Below are positions 17,153 to 26,807 of a DNA stretch of 64,000 nt, one piece after another. Location: positions 1 to 64,000 of the forward strand of contig CAMFGY010000002.1 in the NCBI GenBank assembly GCA_945952065.1. Reading direction: 5' to 3'. The first letter of the stretch is position 1. Every line of letters starts with the position of its first letter. This stretch comes from an uncultured Burkholderiales bacterium. Its GTDB lineage: Bacteria > Pseudomonadota > Gammaproteobacteria > Burkholderiales > Burkholderiaceae_C. The position numbers and the translations under genes are program-made. The notes below the pieces were generated by a model. The model ran no database searches and was not told the origin of the DNA. It was given only the letters and a program-made list of their open reading frames with translations.

Positions 17153-17794
17153 ATGATTTCCGTCCTTATCTGTGACGACCATGCCCTCGTTCGCTATGGC
17201 ATTGCGGCCGTGCTGGAGGCGCACGGCGAGTTTCGCCTGGTGGGTGCGGTAGGAGACGGTGAACGAGCCATTGACCTCGCTGCTCGTGAGCACCCGGATG
17301 TGGTGCTGATGGATTTGCTGATGCCTGGAACGAGCGGCGTGACGGCGACCCGAGAGATCCGGCGCGTGAGCCCCGTCAGCTAGGTTCTGGTGCTGACGAG
17401 CCATGAGGGCGAGGAGGCCGCTCTCGAGGCCTTGCAAGCTGGTGCGATTTCCTACCTCCTGAAAGATACGCCACCGGCAGAGTTGGTGCTGGCGATCGAA
17501 CGCGCCGCTCGGGGTGAGGCCACACTACATCCGCGAGTGGCCGCAGCGATGGTCCGCTCATTGAGTCAGCCCCGCGCCGGGATGCCGGGTGGCCTGAGCG
17601 AGCGCGAGAGCGAGGTGCTGCAACTGGTAGCGGACGGACTTAGCAATGCCCAGATCGCGACCCGGCTATCGCTGGCCGAGAAAACGGTGAAGAACCATGT
17701 CTCCAATTTGCTGGCCAAGCTGCAGCTGGAGGATCGCACGCAGGCGGCGGTCTACGCTTGGAGGCAGGGTTTGAAGACGACGTGGCGAGAGTGA
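17153..17794 (+). pseudogene. LuxR-type response regulator interrupted by an in-frame amber codon
   Basis: The reading frame encodes a normal NarL-type regulator of about 213 residues. The receiver has ICDDHALVRYG and VVLMDLLMPG, then YLLKD; the LuxR HTH is LSERESEVLQLVADGLS...TVKNHVSNLLAKL. Codon 77 is TAG (17381-17383), with the same frame open on both sides. The residue before VLVLTSH in this family is usually a polar one such as Q, so a CAG-to-TAG change is the simplest cause. A GTG at 17390 could restart translation but would give a protein without the phosphoacceptor half. No cognate kinase is adjacent. AGGAGC supports the start at 17153. Confidence 0.85.
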
Positions 17795-18161
17795 TTGCTG
17801 ATGAAGGATCGTGGACCTGCCACGCCGCTCGACTCCTTGGGCAACGTGCCGCTGGTGGTGGTCAAACCCAGGGTGTTCAGCCAGGAAGTCTTTACTTCTG
17901 GACTGTCCACTTGACGGGGGAACTTACGGACTAGCGGTACTCCGGGGCTGCTGTTTACGACTTTTGAGCGACAGCGCATCGATTCGCCAAGCAGCTGGAC
18001 CGCATGGAACCACACTCTGCGTTTACGACTTTAATTGCCAGGAACACTCCTACTCGGGCGATTCGCGCTTGCTTCGGTCTCAGCTGTGGGGTGGCCATCT
18101 TGTCGATGGCACCCGCTGCGCAAAAGCAATGGGCGATGCTGCTTGCTGGATCGCCGCGCCG
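17795..18161. other. Non-coding junction with two IS-end-like motifs
   Basis: No gene is recognisable between the broken regulator and the broken czcC. Two copies of TTTACGACTTT lie at 17954-17964 and 18022-18032. Both resemble the terminus of the IS5-family element at 33957 (GTTTACGATCTTTGAG), the first over more bases. They may be scars of lost IS copies; this is inferred from short matches. Confidence 0.35.
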
Positions 18162-19379
18162 GTACTGGGACCGTGCCTGGAAGAGCGTTCGCTGCGCGTC
18201 CAGAACGTCAAGGAAGCCGATTGCCCAGCTCGAACCCTTTGCTGGCGGCGTCATAGGCCGCCTGGGCGCTTGGCAGCAGGTCCTGGCGCAGGGTCTCAAC
18301 CTCAAGCCGATTCGTACTCAGCAGTTCCCGCGCCTGCAGCGCGTCGGCGTACAGGCGGGTCTGGGTCGCCGCGAGCTCCTCCTGAGCTTTTTCATACTGC
18401 TTCAAGGCTTGCAGCTGATTGCCCGCATTGCTGTCGAACAGGGGGATGGGCATCGAAACGCCCAGGAGGATCTGGTTGCGCCCCAGCTCCTGCGAGCGCT
18501 TGACGCCCAGACTGAGTGTCGGGTCGGGCAGCCGGCGCGCGCGCTCCAAGTCGGCCAGTGCGCGGCGGCGCTGCACCTCGATCTGGGCACGCTTGAGCCC
18601 CGGGGCATTTGCGAGCCTCTGGTCAACGTTGGGCAATGACGGGACGACGGGTAAAACCTCAGCGGAGCCATCGGCCATGTCGAATCGAGGCGACGGGTCC
18701 CCCCAAATGGCCCCGAGGCGCTGCCGCGCCGAACGGAGTTCGCCCTGTGCTTGCGCCAGCTCCAGCCGTGCACGCGACTCCGCGACCTGGGCCTTGGTTT
18801 CCTCAACCGGCGAAATCTTGCCCGCTGCCACCCGTTTGCCGGCCGCCTCGCCGGCGCGGTGCGCCAATTCGACCGTGTCCTGGGCCAGCCGGATCCGCTC
18901 TTGCGCGGTCAGGAGTTCATAGAACGCGCTGCTGACCTGCGCGCGAATTTCCGCCCGGCGCGCGTTCAGATCGTTGGCCGCGGCCTCGCGCCCCTGCTCA
19001 GCGGCATCGACACGCGCTGCGCGTTTGCGCCGATCTCGATCGCTTGATTCACCTGAACGGTGGTGGTCCGGGTGGCTTGGCGCGTGTCTTCGAGCAGATA
19101 GGACAGCTCGGGGTTGGGCCGAGCCCGCCCTTGCTGCAACGCACCTTCGGAAGCCTCCAGCTCACGTTGAGCCGCGGCGATGTCCGAATTGCGTGACAAG
19201 GCCAGGTCGATGGCCGACGCCAACGTGAGCCGGGCCGGAACGACGACGCCGGACAGCGCGAGCGCGGGTGGCGAAACCGCACTCAAATCCTGCGCGAACG
19301 CAGCTTGAGCAAATGAAAACGAAATAGCGACTGCCAGCGTGAGCGGCAGAAATGGTGTGACGTAAGCACGCACGCGCAT
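18162..19379 (-). pseudogene. czcC: Broken czcC-like TolC-family outer-membrane factor
   Basis: The N-terminal part (19379 to about 19030) has a signal peptide and the OMF start LTLASAIDLALSRNSDIAAAQRELEASEGALQQG. Frame is lost near 19028, where one G of an expected GGCGGCAAA is missing (AIEIG then out of frame). It continues in another frame with a good CzcC match (RVDAAEQGREAAANDLNARR onward). A second lesion, a 2-nt loss near 18220, shifts GFELG into the FLDVLDAQRTLFQARSQY frame. Similarity stops at 18162, so the 3' end is also truncated. It lies downstream of czcI on the same strand as in czcICBA operons, but czcB and czcA are absent here. Confidence 0.87.
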
Positions 19380-19516
19380 TGAAATCCCCTTGGTGTCGCT
19401 TCGCTGCAATGGCCAGCGAAATGCCAGGATCAAAGAGATTCAGCGCGGGAGGCGTCTACGGAAGAAGTCCGTAGATCCAAGGGCTCAGTCGTGGAACGTG
19501 GGCTGGCCGCGCCGAA

Positions 19517-19879
19517 TCAGTGCGCGGGGCGCCATTTGGGGCGCTCAGGTTCATCAGCCAGCAGGGAACCGAACAGCGGCAGCGTCGCAACACGGTGCGA
19601 CGCATCAGCGAGCGCCGAGGCGGGGGCCAGTGAAGGTGCCGACGGCTCGGCGACAAGCAAATGGCCGTATGCGCAGTCCGCATCGATGCCGACGCCTGGG
19701 TTCTTGGACTCGGCGGACGTCTTGCCCGCCTTGACAGCCTTTGCATCGTGCTCATGGCTGTGATGCCCAAAGTGTTGGGCATCCTTGCCCGTTTCGTGCT
19801 CGCAAATGCCTCCGGCCACCGCCCAGGACCACTGGAAAGGCATGGCTATCAACAAAAATACGATTACAAGGCGACGCAT
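19517..19879 (-). CDS. czcI: CzcI-like exported metal-response protein
   Basis: The 120-residue protein has a signal peptide (MRRLVIVFLLIAMPFQWSWA) and a His-rich segment typical of CzcI: GICEHETGKDAQHFGHHSHEHDAK near residues 25-48. Later residues are A/P-rich. CzcI is a small periplasmic protein linked to control of czcCBA efflux. It is transcribed toward the broken czcC and divergently from the metal-response regulator at 20154, the typical czc arrangement. The start at 19879 was chosen because the longer frame adds 17 residues before the signal peptide. Confidence 0.85.
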   Translation of the reverse strand: MRRLVIVFLLIAMPFQWSWAVAGGICEHETGKDAQHFGHHSHEHDAKAVKAGKTSAESKNPGVGIDADCAYGHLLVAEPSAPSLAPASALADASHRVATLPLFGSLLADEPERPKWRPAH

Positions 19880-20102
19880 GGTTTGGAGTTTAGCTTGCAG
19901 CGCAGCCGCAGGGACCAGAACAAGTTCCACAAAGCCCGATGGGCCGTGCCTGAAGAGGTAATTGAGAATAGCTGACCAAGGTCTTTGCGTGCGATATAGC
20001 TCGGAGGCAGGAGCGTGGGATTAGGTAAATCCGCGGTTTGCGTGCTCAATCCGCAGACTGCCACCTTACCCGCCGACGGCCGTCAGCCATCGGTCCGCCA
20101 GA

Positions 20103-20117
20103 TGACAAATTCGTAAT
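20103..20117. promoter_or_regulatory. CusR/CopR-type box between czcI and the regulator gene
   Basis: TGACAAATTCGTAAT matches the 15-bp box found elsewhere in the island. Here the position 31 nt downstream falls on the ATG of the regulator (CGTATATG at 20149-20156), so the standard -10 placement does not work simply for that gene. It may serve autoregulation or the czcI side. Confidence 0.6.
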
Positions 20118-20153
20118 CGAGTTTCATCGCCATGCAAGCAACAATTGCCGTAT

Positions 20154-20840
20154 ATGAAACTACTGGTCATTGAAGACGAAGCCAAGCTTGCGGAGTATCT
20201 GCGCAAGGGATTGTCGGAGGAAGGCTACACGGTCGATGTGGCGCACAACGGCATCGATGGGCTGCACCTGGCGATTGAGGTCGACTACGACTTGCTTGTG
20301 CTGGACGGCATGCTGCCGGGCATCGACGGCCTTGCCGTCCTTGCCGCATTGCGACTGAGCAAGCAGACGCCCGTGCTGATGTTGACGGCGCGCGGACAGG
20401 TCGAGGACCGGGTCAAGGGGCTGCAAAGTGGCGCGGATGACTATCTGCTGAAACCATTTGCGTACTCTGAATTGGTCGCGCGCATCCAAGTTCTGCTGCG
20501 CCGGGCGAACCCCGCGCGCGGCTCGTCCGAACCCACCGTACTGATGCTGGCCGATCTTGAGATGGACTTGCTTCGGCGCAAGGCTGTTCGGGCCGGACAG
20601 CGTCTGGATCTGACAGCCAAGGAGTTCAGTTTGTTGAGTCTGATGCTGCGCCGGCAAGGAGAGGTGCTGTCGCGCACGGAACTCGCTGAGCAGGTCTGGG
20701 ACATGAATTTCGACAGCGAGACCAATGTGGTCGAAGTGGCAATTCGTCGCCTGCGAGGCAAGCTGGATGCACCGTTCGAGCGACCTTTGCTGCACACCGT
20801 CCGAGGCATGGGCTACGTCTTGGAGGCTCGGGATTCATGA
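20154..20840 (+). CDS. OmpR/CusR-type heavy-metal response regulator
   Basis: The 228-residue protein has a receiver domain ([20 protein letters not shown]; phosphoacceptor D51 in [13 protein letters not shown] lysine) and a winged-helix DNA-binding domain ([42 protein letters not shown]). It belongs to the CzcR/CopR/CusR group, which activates metal efflux genes. The ATG at 20154 matches family start MKLLVIED; a TTG 9 nt upstream is less likely. It overlaps the kinase gene by 4 nt (ATGA). Metal specificity, copper or zinc/cadmium, cannot be read from sequence; flanking czcI/czcE-type genes are noted. Confidence 0.9.
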   Translation: MKLLVIEDEAKLAEYLRKGLSEEGYTVDVAHNGIDGLHLAIEVDYDLLVLDGMLPGIDGLAVLAALRLSKQTPVLMLTARGQVEDRVKGLQSGADDYLLKPFAYSELVARIQVLLRRANPARGSSEPTVLMLADLEMDLLRRKAVRAGQRLDLTAKEFSLLSLMLRRQGEVLSRTELAEQVWDMNFDSETNVVEVAIRRLRGKLDAPFERPLLHTVRGMGYVLEARDS

Positions 20841-22225
20841 AGCGAGCGGCCTCGGGAGGCTCACTGGGCCATCGTTTGTCCTGGTGGTTGGCGACGCAGA
20901 CCTTCATTGGCCTCGGGCTCGTTTGCCTGGCCGTCTATTTCGTGACGGCCATGACGCTGTCCCAGCGGCAGGACGAGACCCTCGATCAAAAGACCACCAT
21001 GATCAGGCACTTGCTGTCCGAGGCCCGTGCTGCGCCGGACATTGACGCCCTGCGACATCAGCTCAACGACTTCCTGGCTGGTCACGAAGAATTGGCGCTG
21101 CAGCTGAGATCACCAGACGGGCGCACGGTCTATGCGTCGTCGACCACGCACCCATCGCTGCCCCCACCCGTCAAGCAACGCGTGTTTGAGGTGGCGTCCT
21201 CCATGTACTTTTCCGGGCCTGCCAGCGCCACGCTGACGCTCGGGACACAGGAAGATGCCAGTCTGCTTCGCCGGCTCGGATGGACGCTGACCGCCGCCGC
21301 GATCGTCGGATCGCTGGCGGTTTCGGTATGCGGCTTTTGGCTCGTCCGGCTGGCGCTGGCGCCGGTTCACCAACTGGTCGAGCAGACCCGGAGATTGACC
21401 GCGAGCCAGTTGGAAAAACGCCTGGATGGTTCTGCTCAACCACGGGAACTGCAACCGTTGATCGGGCAGTTCAATGCGCTGCTCGATCGTCTGAGCAGCG
21501 CCTACACGCAGATGGAAGGCTTCAACGCCGATGTCGCTCACGAACTGAATACGCCGCTGGCCACGCTCATCAGTGCCTGCGAGCTGAGTCTCAGAAAGTC
21601 GCGGGACATTGACGACATGCGCGATGTGCTGGCCTCCAATCTCGAGGAACTCCGGCGCATGTCGGGCATCGTCAACGACATGCTCTTTCTGTCACAGGCT
21701 GATCGGGGCGCTGGCGCCCGCCGCGTGAATGTCGGCAGCCTCGCGGCCCTTGCCGGCGAAGTGATCGAGTTCCATGAAGCGGCCATGCAGGAAGCGACGT
21801 TGACGGCTGAGATCCTGGGCGACGCCGCCGGTCGCTTTGACGCGCGACTGCTGCGCCGCGCGCTCTCCAACTTGCTCGGCAATGCAACGCGCTATGCACG
21901 AGCAGGGTCTGCCGTGATGGTGAGAATCGAGACACATCCTGGTGGAGACGTCTCGATCGCAGTGCACAACACCGGGCCGACGATTGAGCCCGAAGATTTA
22001 CCCCGATTGTTTGATCGGTTCTACCGCGTCGATCCCGCACGCGCGCACGCGGATCTGAACCACGGACTGGGTTTATCCATCGTGGACGCGATCGCGCGCA
22101 TGCATGGCGGGAGCGTCTTCGCGGGCTCCGATCAAGGCATCACCCGAATTGGACTGCTCCTGCCCTCTTCCGCAAGCCCCCTCGGACGACCCGCCAGGCA
22201 AGAGCACCTGAGTGATGTGTCGTAA
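20837..22225 (+). CDS. Heavy-metal sensor histidine kinase (CzcS/CusS family)
   Basis: The 462-residue inner-membrane kinase has TM1 at about residues 18-40 and a periplasmic metal-sensing loop from about 41 to 147. TM2 is at about 150-172, followed by a HAMP region. The HisKA box has H235 ([12 protein letters not shown]), and the ATPase domain follows ([42 protein letters not shown]). It is coupled to the regulator by a 4-nt overlap. It converges with czcE downstream with only 16 nt between them. Confidence 0.9.
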   Translation: MKRAASGGSLGHRLSWWLATQTFIGLGLVCLAVYFVTAMTLSQRQDETLDQKTTMIRHLLSEARAAPDIDALRHQLNDFLAGHEELALQLRSPDGRTVYASSTTHPSLPPPVKQRVFEVASSMYFSGPASATLTLGTQEDASLLRRLGWTLTAAAIVGSLAVSVCGFWLVRLALAPVHQLVEQTRRLTASQLEKRLDGSAQPRELQPLIGQFNALLDRLSSAYTQMEGFNADVAHELNTPLATLISACELSLRKSRDIDDMRDVLASNLEELRRMSGIVNDMLFLSQADRGAGARRVNVGSLAALAGEVIEFHEAAMQEATLTAEILGDAAGRFDARLLRRALSNLLGNATRYARAGSAVMVRIETHPGGDVSIAVHNTGPTIEPEDLPRLFDRFYRVDPARAHADLNHGLGLSIVDAIARMHGGSVFAGSDQGITRIGLLLPSSASPLGRPARQEHLSDVS

Positions 22226-22241
22226 CGCTGGATTGTCCCAA

Positions 22242-22589
22242 TCAGGTCCGTTCAGCATCGTTGCGGCTCACGTACACCATCAAGGGTTGCTTGGTGAACC
22301 CGGCTGGCGCGATCTTCTGCAGATCGACGGCGCGATGCCCGGCCACGTCGAACTTCCATGTGAAGGTCTTGTCGCCACTGCGGAAGGTGATGGTGTCACC
22401 ACACTTGATGTTGGCGAACTTGGTGTTTGCAACGTCCAGCACCTTGGACTCGGCACCCTGGCTGGCCGGAACACCATAGATGGACCGGCCATTGGCATAG
22501 GTTTCATCGCTGGCGGCGAAGACGCCGGTGGCGCTGAGCGCTGCAGCGCTGGTCAATGCAACTGAGGTCAAGACTTTGGCAATGCGCAT
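22242..22589 (-). CDS. czcE: CzcE-family periplasmic metal-binding protein
   Basis: This is a 115-residue protein with a signal peptide (ending VFAA near residue 26) and the CzcE-family fold markers YGVPASQG, ADIKCGDTITF-like (ANIKCGDTITFRSG), TFTWKFDV and the C-terminal MVYVSRNDAE. CzcE of C. metallidurans is a periplasmic copper-binding dimer. AGGAGATCACC supports the start. A copper-type box with the island's standard 31-nt spacing lies at 22659-22712 in the same orientation, so copper induction is likely. Confidence 0.87.
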   Translation of the reverse strand: MRIAKVLTSVALTSAAALSATGVFAASDETYANGRSIYGVPASQGAESKVLDVANTKFANIKCGDTITFRSGDKTFTWKFDVAGHRAVDLQKIAPAGFTKQPLMVYVSRNDAERT

Positions 22590-22658
22590 GGTGATCTCCT
22601 GTTTGATGGGATGGGCGACAAGGTCATCAAGTCGCTCCGTTGATTCATCCCAGGGATC

Positions 22659-22712
22659 ACTTTAGAAAGGCAGCAGCGACGGAACTTGGTCACCGAAATG
22701 ACATTTCCGTCA
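22659..22712 (-). promoter_or_regulatory. CusR-type box plus -10 for czcE
   Basis: Read on the minus strand: TGACGGAAATGTCAT at 22712-22698, exactly 31 nt, then TCTAAAGT at 22666-22659 (-10 TAAAGT). The czcE start is at 22589, giving a leader of about 60 nt. The layout matches four other promoters in the island. The 22590-22819 gap holds nothing else recognisable. Confidence 0.75.
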
Positions 22713-22819
22713 TGCGCGGGTTACTTCTCCGCGAGTCTTGCCGAGATCGCCGAAGCCCTTTTCACCCCGAGCAAAACGTTCGGCCTAGATGCCGCTGCGT
22801 CGGGTGTAGTTGGGCACCG

Positions 22820-25168
22820 TCAGTCGCGTCGCAAGCGCAAGGCGTTGGCGATGACCGAGGCAGAGCTCAGGCTCATGGCCAGCGCCGCGATCATCGGCGA
22901 CAGCACCCAGCCGGTGAACGGATACAGCAGGCCGGCCGCAATCGGGATGCCCAGGGCGTTGTAGAGGAAGGCGAACATCAGGTTCTGCTTCATATTGCCG
23001 ACCGTCGCCTCGGACAGCGCCCGTGCCGTCGAGATGCCGCGCAGGTCGCCCTTGACCAGGGTCACCTGGGCGCTGTTCATCGCCACGTCGGTGCCCGTGC
23101 CCATGGCCACGCCGACATCGGCCTTGGCCAGGGCCGGTGCGTCGTTGATGCCGTCGCCCGCCATGGCCACGATCCGCCCCTCGGACTGCAGCCGCGACAC
23201 CAGCTCGAGCTTGTCCGCCGGTTTGACCTCGCCATGCACCTCGGCTATGCCCAGCCGGGCGCCGACGGCCTTGGCCGTCGTGAGGCCGTCGCCGGTGGCC
23301 ATGATGATCCGGATGCCGGCCGCCCGCAGCGAGGCCAGGGCCTCCGGCGTGCTGGCCTTGATCGGGTCCGAGACGGCCAGCAGTCCGAGCAGGTGGCCAT
23401 CGGCGGCCAGGTACATCACGCTGGCCCCTTCCGCGCGCAGCGACTCGGCCTCGCTCAGCAGTGCATCCACGGAAACGCCTGCCTGTTGCATCAGCGCCGT
23501 GTTGCCCAGCGCAAGCTTGCGCCCGGCCACGACACCGTTCACACCGATGCCGGTGCTGGACTCGAAGCTCTCGGGCTTGGCTAGCGGCAAACCGCGCTCG
23601 CGCGCCGCCTTGACGATGGCCTCGGCCAAGGGATGCTCGCTGCCCTGGTCCAGGCTGGCGGCCAGGCGGAGCACCTCATCAACCTCGACGCCGGGCGCCG
23701 GGACCACACGGTCGAACACCGGACGGCCCTCGGTCAGGGTACCGGTCTTGTCAACGATCAGCGTATCCACCTTGCGCAGGTTCTCGATCGCTGCGGCGTC
23801 GCGGAACAGCACCCCGCTGGTCGCACCGCGGCCGGTGGCCACCATGATGGACATCGGCGTAGCCAGGCCCAGCGCACAGGGGCAGGCAATGATGAGCACG
23901 GCCACGGCGTTCACCAGGCCATAGACCCAGCTGGGCTCGGGACCGAAGATGCCCCATGCCAGCAGCGTCAGCAGCGCGACGCCCACGACAGCCACGACGA
24001 AGTAGCCCGCGACCTGGTCGGCCATGCGCTGCATAGGCGCACGTGAACGCTGGGCTTGGGCGACCATCTGGACGATCTGCGCCAGCATCGTCGCCGATCC
24101 GACCCGCTCGGAACGCATGACCAGGGCACCATTGGTATTCAGCGTCGCGCCGATCAGCTTGTCTCCGGGGCTCTTGACGATGGGGACGGGCTCGCCGGTC
24201 AGCATCGCTTCGTCGACCGCGCTGCGGCCCTCGACGACGACGCCATCGACCGGCACCTTCTCGCCGGGACGCACACGCAGCAGATCGCCGACATGCACAT
24301 GGGACAGCGGCACATCGCTTTCCTGGCCGCTCTCATCGATGCGCCTTGCCGTCTTGGGTGCCAGGCCCAGCAGTGACTTGATCGCCGCCGAGGTCTGCGA
24401 GCGTGCCTTCAACTCCAGAATCTGACCCAGCAGGGTCAGCGAGATGATGACGGCCGCCGCCTCGAAATAGACCGCCACGCGGCCCATCGCCTGAAAGGAC
24501 GCCGGGAATAGCTGCGGTGCGACTGTGGCAATCACGCTGTAGACAAAGGCCGCGCCAGTGCCCAGGCCGATCAAAGTCCACATATTCGGGCTGCGGTTCA
24601 GCACCGACTGAGCGCCGCGCTGGAAGAACGGCAAGCCGGCCCACAGCACCACCGGCAGCGTCAAGGTCAGCTCGATCCAGCTCTGCGTGCCCATCTCGAA
24701 CCACTGCAACCGGTGGCCGACCATGGCCAGCATGGTGACGATCACGGTCAGCGGCAGGGTCCACCAGAAGCGCCGCTGAAAATCGCGCAACTCGGGGTTC
24801 TCTTCGGCCTCCAGTTCAGGCAGCAGGGGCTCCAGCGTCATGCCGCATTTGGGGCAGTTGCCGGGATGGTCCAGGCGGATCTCCGGATGCATCGGGCAGG
24901 TGTAGATCGTTGGCGCACCGGCTGCGGGTGCTGGTGCAGAAGCAGCAAGGTCTGGCATTGGCGCGTGGGCATGGTGCCCATGCTCCTGCGGTGCGCTCCC
25001 CGCCTGATGGTGCGCGTGACCCGCGTGAGCCCCCTGCTTCGCCTCGCCCTCAGGCACCAGATTCATCCCGCACTCGGGGCACCGGCCCGGCTGAGTCTGC
25101 CGAACATGAGGATGCATAGGGCAGACATAGACCATCGCCGCGACGGGCACTTCGACATCTTGTTTCAT
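22820..25168 (-). CDS. copF: Cu(I)-exporting P1B-type ATPase with two N-terminal CPMHP metal-binding domains
   Basis: The 782-residue ATPase pumps Cu(I) out of the cytoplasm. Two heavy-metal-binding domains sit at the N-terminus, each with a CPMHP and a CPxCGM motif (about residues 16-35 and 91-110), joined by a His-rich linker ([17 protein letters not shown]). No ferredoxin-like HMA domain is visible. Catalytic motifs are TGEP (about 324), the membrane CPC (about 429-431), phosphorylated D473 in DKTGT, and GDGINDAP. The last helices carry YN and MSLSS, the P1B-1 copper signature. The symbol copF follows Cupriavidus naming and is tentative. The start at 25168 has GAGAG upstream; a longer frame adds 71 unlikely residues. 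Confidence 0.92.
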   Translation of the reverse strand: MKQDVEVPVAAMVYVCPMHPHVRQTQPGRCPECGMNLVPEGEAKQGAHAGHAHHQAGSAPQEHGHHAHAPMPDLAASAPAPAAGAPTIYTCPMHPEIRLDHPGNCPKCGMTLEPLLPELEAEENPELRDFQRRFWWTLPLTVIVTMLAMVGHRLQWFEMGTQSWIELTLTLPVVLWAGLPFFQRGAQSVLNRSPNMWTLIGLGTGAAFVYSVIATVAPQLFPASFQAMGRVAVYFEAAAVIISLTLLGQILELKARSQTSAAIKSLLGLAPKTARRIDESGQESDVPLSHVHVGDLLRVRPGEKVPVDGVVVEGRSAVDEAMLTGEPVPIVKSPGDKLIGATLNTNGALVMRSERVGSATMLAQIVQMVAQAQRSRAPMQRMADQVAGYFVVAVVGVALLTLLAWGIFGPEPSWVYGLVNAVAVLIIACPCALGLATPMSIMVATGRGATSGVLFRDAAAIENLRKVDTLIVDKTGTLTEGRPVFDRVVPAPGVEVDEVLRLAASLDQGSEHPLAEAIVKAARERGLPLAKPESFESSTGIGVNGVVAGRKLALGNTALMQQAGVSVDALLSEAESLRAEGASVMYLAADGHLLGLLAVSDPIKASTPEALASLRAAGIRIIMATGDGLTTAKAVGARLGIAEVHGEVKPADKLELVSRLQSEGRIVAMAGDGINDAPALAKADVGVAMGTGTDVAMNSAQVTLVKGDLRGISTARALSEATVGNMKQNLMFAFLYNALGIPIAAGLLYPFTGWVLSPMIAALAMSLSSASVIANALRLRRD

Positions 25169-25244
25169 GCGACTCTCACTTTGCGTCCGTTGACTTGCCA
25201 CCGGCAAGGCTAACCACAGCATCAGCCTTGCCACGGTGACAAGG

Positions 25245-25907
25245 TCAAGCCTCCCGACTGGGAGGGATGGCGTTCGCCGACAAGCGCGGCAGAAAGCGGG
25301 GCGTCCTCTCGGCGTAGCGCAGGTACTCGGCACCGAACTGACGCTCCATGTCGCGCTCTTCGTTGACCGCGAGGCGACCATACATCACGAGCAGGATAGG
25401 AAACATCAGCAGCGTCAGCAGCGTCGGCCATTGAACGAGGAAGCCCAGCAGTATCAGCACGAAGGCCACGTACTGCGGATGCCGGATGCGGGCATAGGGC
25501 CCGACCGTCGCCAGGCCATGGCGACGCTGCGCGTGGTACAGCACATGCCAGGCGCTCGACAGCAGCCAGAAGCCACCGCCCAGCAGGATGTAGCTGGCAA
25601 TGTGCAGAGCACCAAAGTGTGGATCGCCCTTCTCGCCCAGCAGCGTGGCCCACAGATGGCCGGAGTTGTGGCTCAACAGGTCGAGCCCCGGATAGCGCGT
25701 CTGCAGCCAGCCGGACATCAGGTAGATGGTCAGCGGAAAACCGTACATCTCGACGAACAGCGCCACGATGAAGGCGGCAAAGGCGCTGAAGCTGCGCCAA
25801 TCCCGCGCCGACTGCGGTTTGAAGAAGCTGAACGCGAACATCAGGAATACGGCCGAGTTCAGAATCACCAGGGACCAGAGGCCATAGGCCGGTGCGTCGT
25901 GCGTCAT
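25245..25907 (-). CDS. Isoprenylcysteine carboxylmethyltransferase-family membrane protein
   Basis: The 220-residue protein has about five membrane helices. It has the ICMT/phospholipid methyltransferase C-terminal pattern [23 protein letters not shown], then [26 protein letters not shown]. Bacterial members of this family are common beside copper P-type ATPases, but their substrate is unknown. The gene precedes copF by 76 nt on the same strand and overlaps the upstream DUF2933 gene by 4 nt, so all are probably one leftward operon. Confidence 0.85.
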   Translation of the reverse strand: MTHDAPAYGLWSLVILNSAVFLMFAFSFFKPQSARDWRSFSAFAAFIVALFVEMYGFPLTIYLMSGWLQTRYPGLDLLSHNSGHLWATLLGEKGDPHFGALHIASYILLGGGFWLLSSAWHVLYHAQRRHGLATVGPYARIRHPQYVAFVLILLGFLVQWPTLLTLLMFPILLVMYGRLAVNEERDMERQFGAEYLRYAERTPRFLPRLSANAIPPSREA

Positions 25908-26170
25908 GGCCGGTCTCCTTCATTGCGGTCATTGCGATGGCGATGGTGCTCCCCGCCATGGTGGTGCCCACGATGCATGAACACATGCATCAAAGGGCAG
26001 GCCAGCAGGAACGCATAGGGCAAGAAACCCAGCAGATGAGCGCGGTGTTCTTCCCAGAGGAACCAGCCGGTCACGGCGGCCAGGACGATCCAGCCGATGC
26101 CGAAACGCGAGCGCCAGAACGACGGCTGTTCTGGCGGATGCTCTGGTTGGTGCTTTGAGTCGTGATCCAT
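25904..26170 (-). CDS. DUF2933 small membrane protein
   Basis: The 88-residue protein has an acidic/His-bearing N-terminus (MDHDSKHQPEHPPEQ) and two hydrophobic helices (WIVLAAVTGWFLW and LPYAFLLACPLMHVFMH). The C-terminal tail is His-rich (HRGHHHGGEHHRHRN). Proteins of this type recur in copper and multi-metal resistance clusters. The histidine tail suggests metal binding; the role is unknown. It overlaps the next gene by 4 nt. Confidence 0.85.
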   Translation of the reverse strand: MDHDSKHQPEHPPEQPSFWRSRFGIGWIVLAAVTGWFLWEEHRAHLLGFLPYAFLLACPLMHVFMHRGHHHGGEHHRHRNDRNEGDRP

Positions 26171-26197
26171 GACGATCTCCCGATGGTGGTGAACGAC

Positions 26198-26659
26198 TTA
26201 CTTGCTGCCCTGTGCGGGTGCTGCCGGCATCCGGTCCATCATCATTTCCATCATGGTCTGCATCATGTCCATGCGCTGTTCCATGGCCTCCATGCGGGCC
26301 TTGGGATCGGCCGCCATGCCCTTCATGCCAGGAGCACCACCTCCCTTGCCGGACATCTGCTTCATCATGCCCATGCTGCCCTGCATGGCCTTCATGTGCT
26401 CGCCCATCAGCGCCTGGCGCTCCTCGGGCGTCTTCGCGTCCATCATCTTCTGGTGCATGTCCTGCATCGCCTTCATCTTGACGGCCATGTCGGCTTCCTT
26501 TGCTGGAGCCACAGCGGCGGCCTTTGCGGGCGCCTTGGCCGGCGGCGCCGAGGCAGCGCCCTCGGGGTGGTGAGCCGTGTGGTCCTGATCTTTGGGCTGA
26601 GCCGCGGCGAGACCGGTGGCAACAAGCAATGCGAGGGTTGTCATGACGATCTTGTTCAT
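26198..26659 (-). CDS. Exported Met/His-rich putative copper-binding protein
   Basis: The 153-residue protein has a signal peptide (MNKIVMTTLALLVATGLAAA) and an Ala/Lys/Pro-rich spacer. Its C-terminal half is very rich in methionine (HQKMMDAKTPEERQALMGEH, MEQRMDMMQTMMEMMMDRM). Met clusters bind Cu(I) in oxidising compartments, so periplasmic copper buffering is likely but inferred. GGAGAACTCC precedes the start at 26659; upstream codons are not signal-like. It belongs to the leftward copF operon. Confidence 0.8.
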   Translation of the reverse strand: MNKIVMTTLALLVATGLAAAQPKDQDHTAHHPEGAASAPPAKAPAKAAAVAPAKEADMAVKMKAMQDMHQKMMDAKTPEERQALMGEHMKAMQGSMGMMKQMSGKGGGAPGMKGMAADPKARMEAMEQRMDMMQTMMEMMMDRMPAAPAQGSK

Positions 26660-26807
26660 GGAGTTCTCCGATAGATTGCGGCAGGGAGGTACGACCAGGG
26701 AATTGGTCGAAGGCACGCGTGCTGCCCCGCCATCCAGCACGCGCTGTGTCAGGCGTGCAGATGCGGCGCCAACCGGAGCACGGGCTCCGGGGCGCTGGTG
26801 CAGGCGG

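Noticed and set aside
17381-17383. Amber codon as a programmed amino-acid insertion (pyrrolysine-type)
   Set aside because: Response regulators do not use such codons, no supporting tRNA or signal is seen, and the surrounding DNA is full of broken genes; a nonsense mutation is simpler.
17811-18639. Plus-strand open frames over the czcC remnant
   Set aside because: They oppose clear CzcC homology on the minus strand and have no domain or start context.
22640-23584. 314-codon plus-strand open frame
   Set aside because: Antisense to the P1B-ATPase gene; composition bias explains its length.
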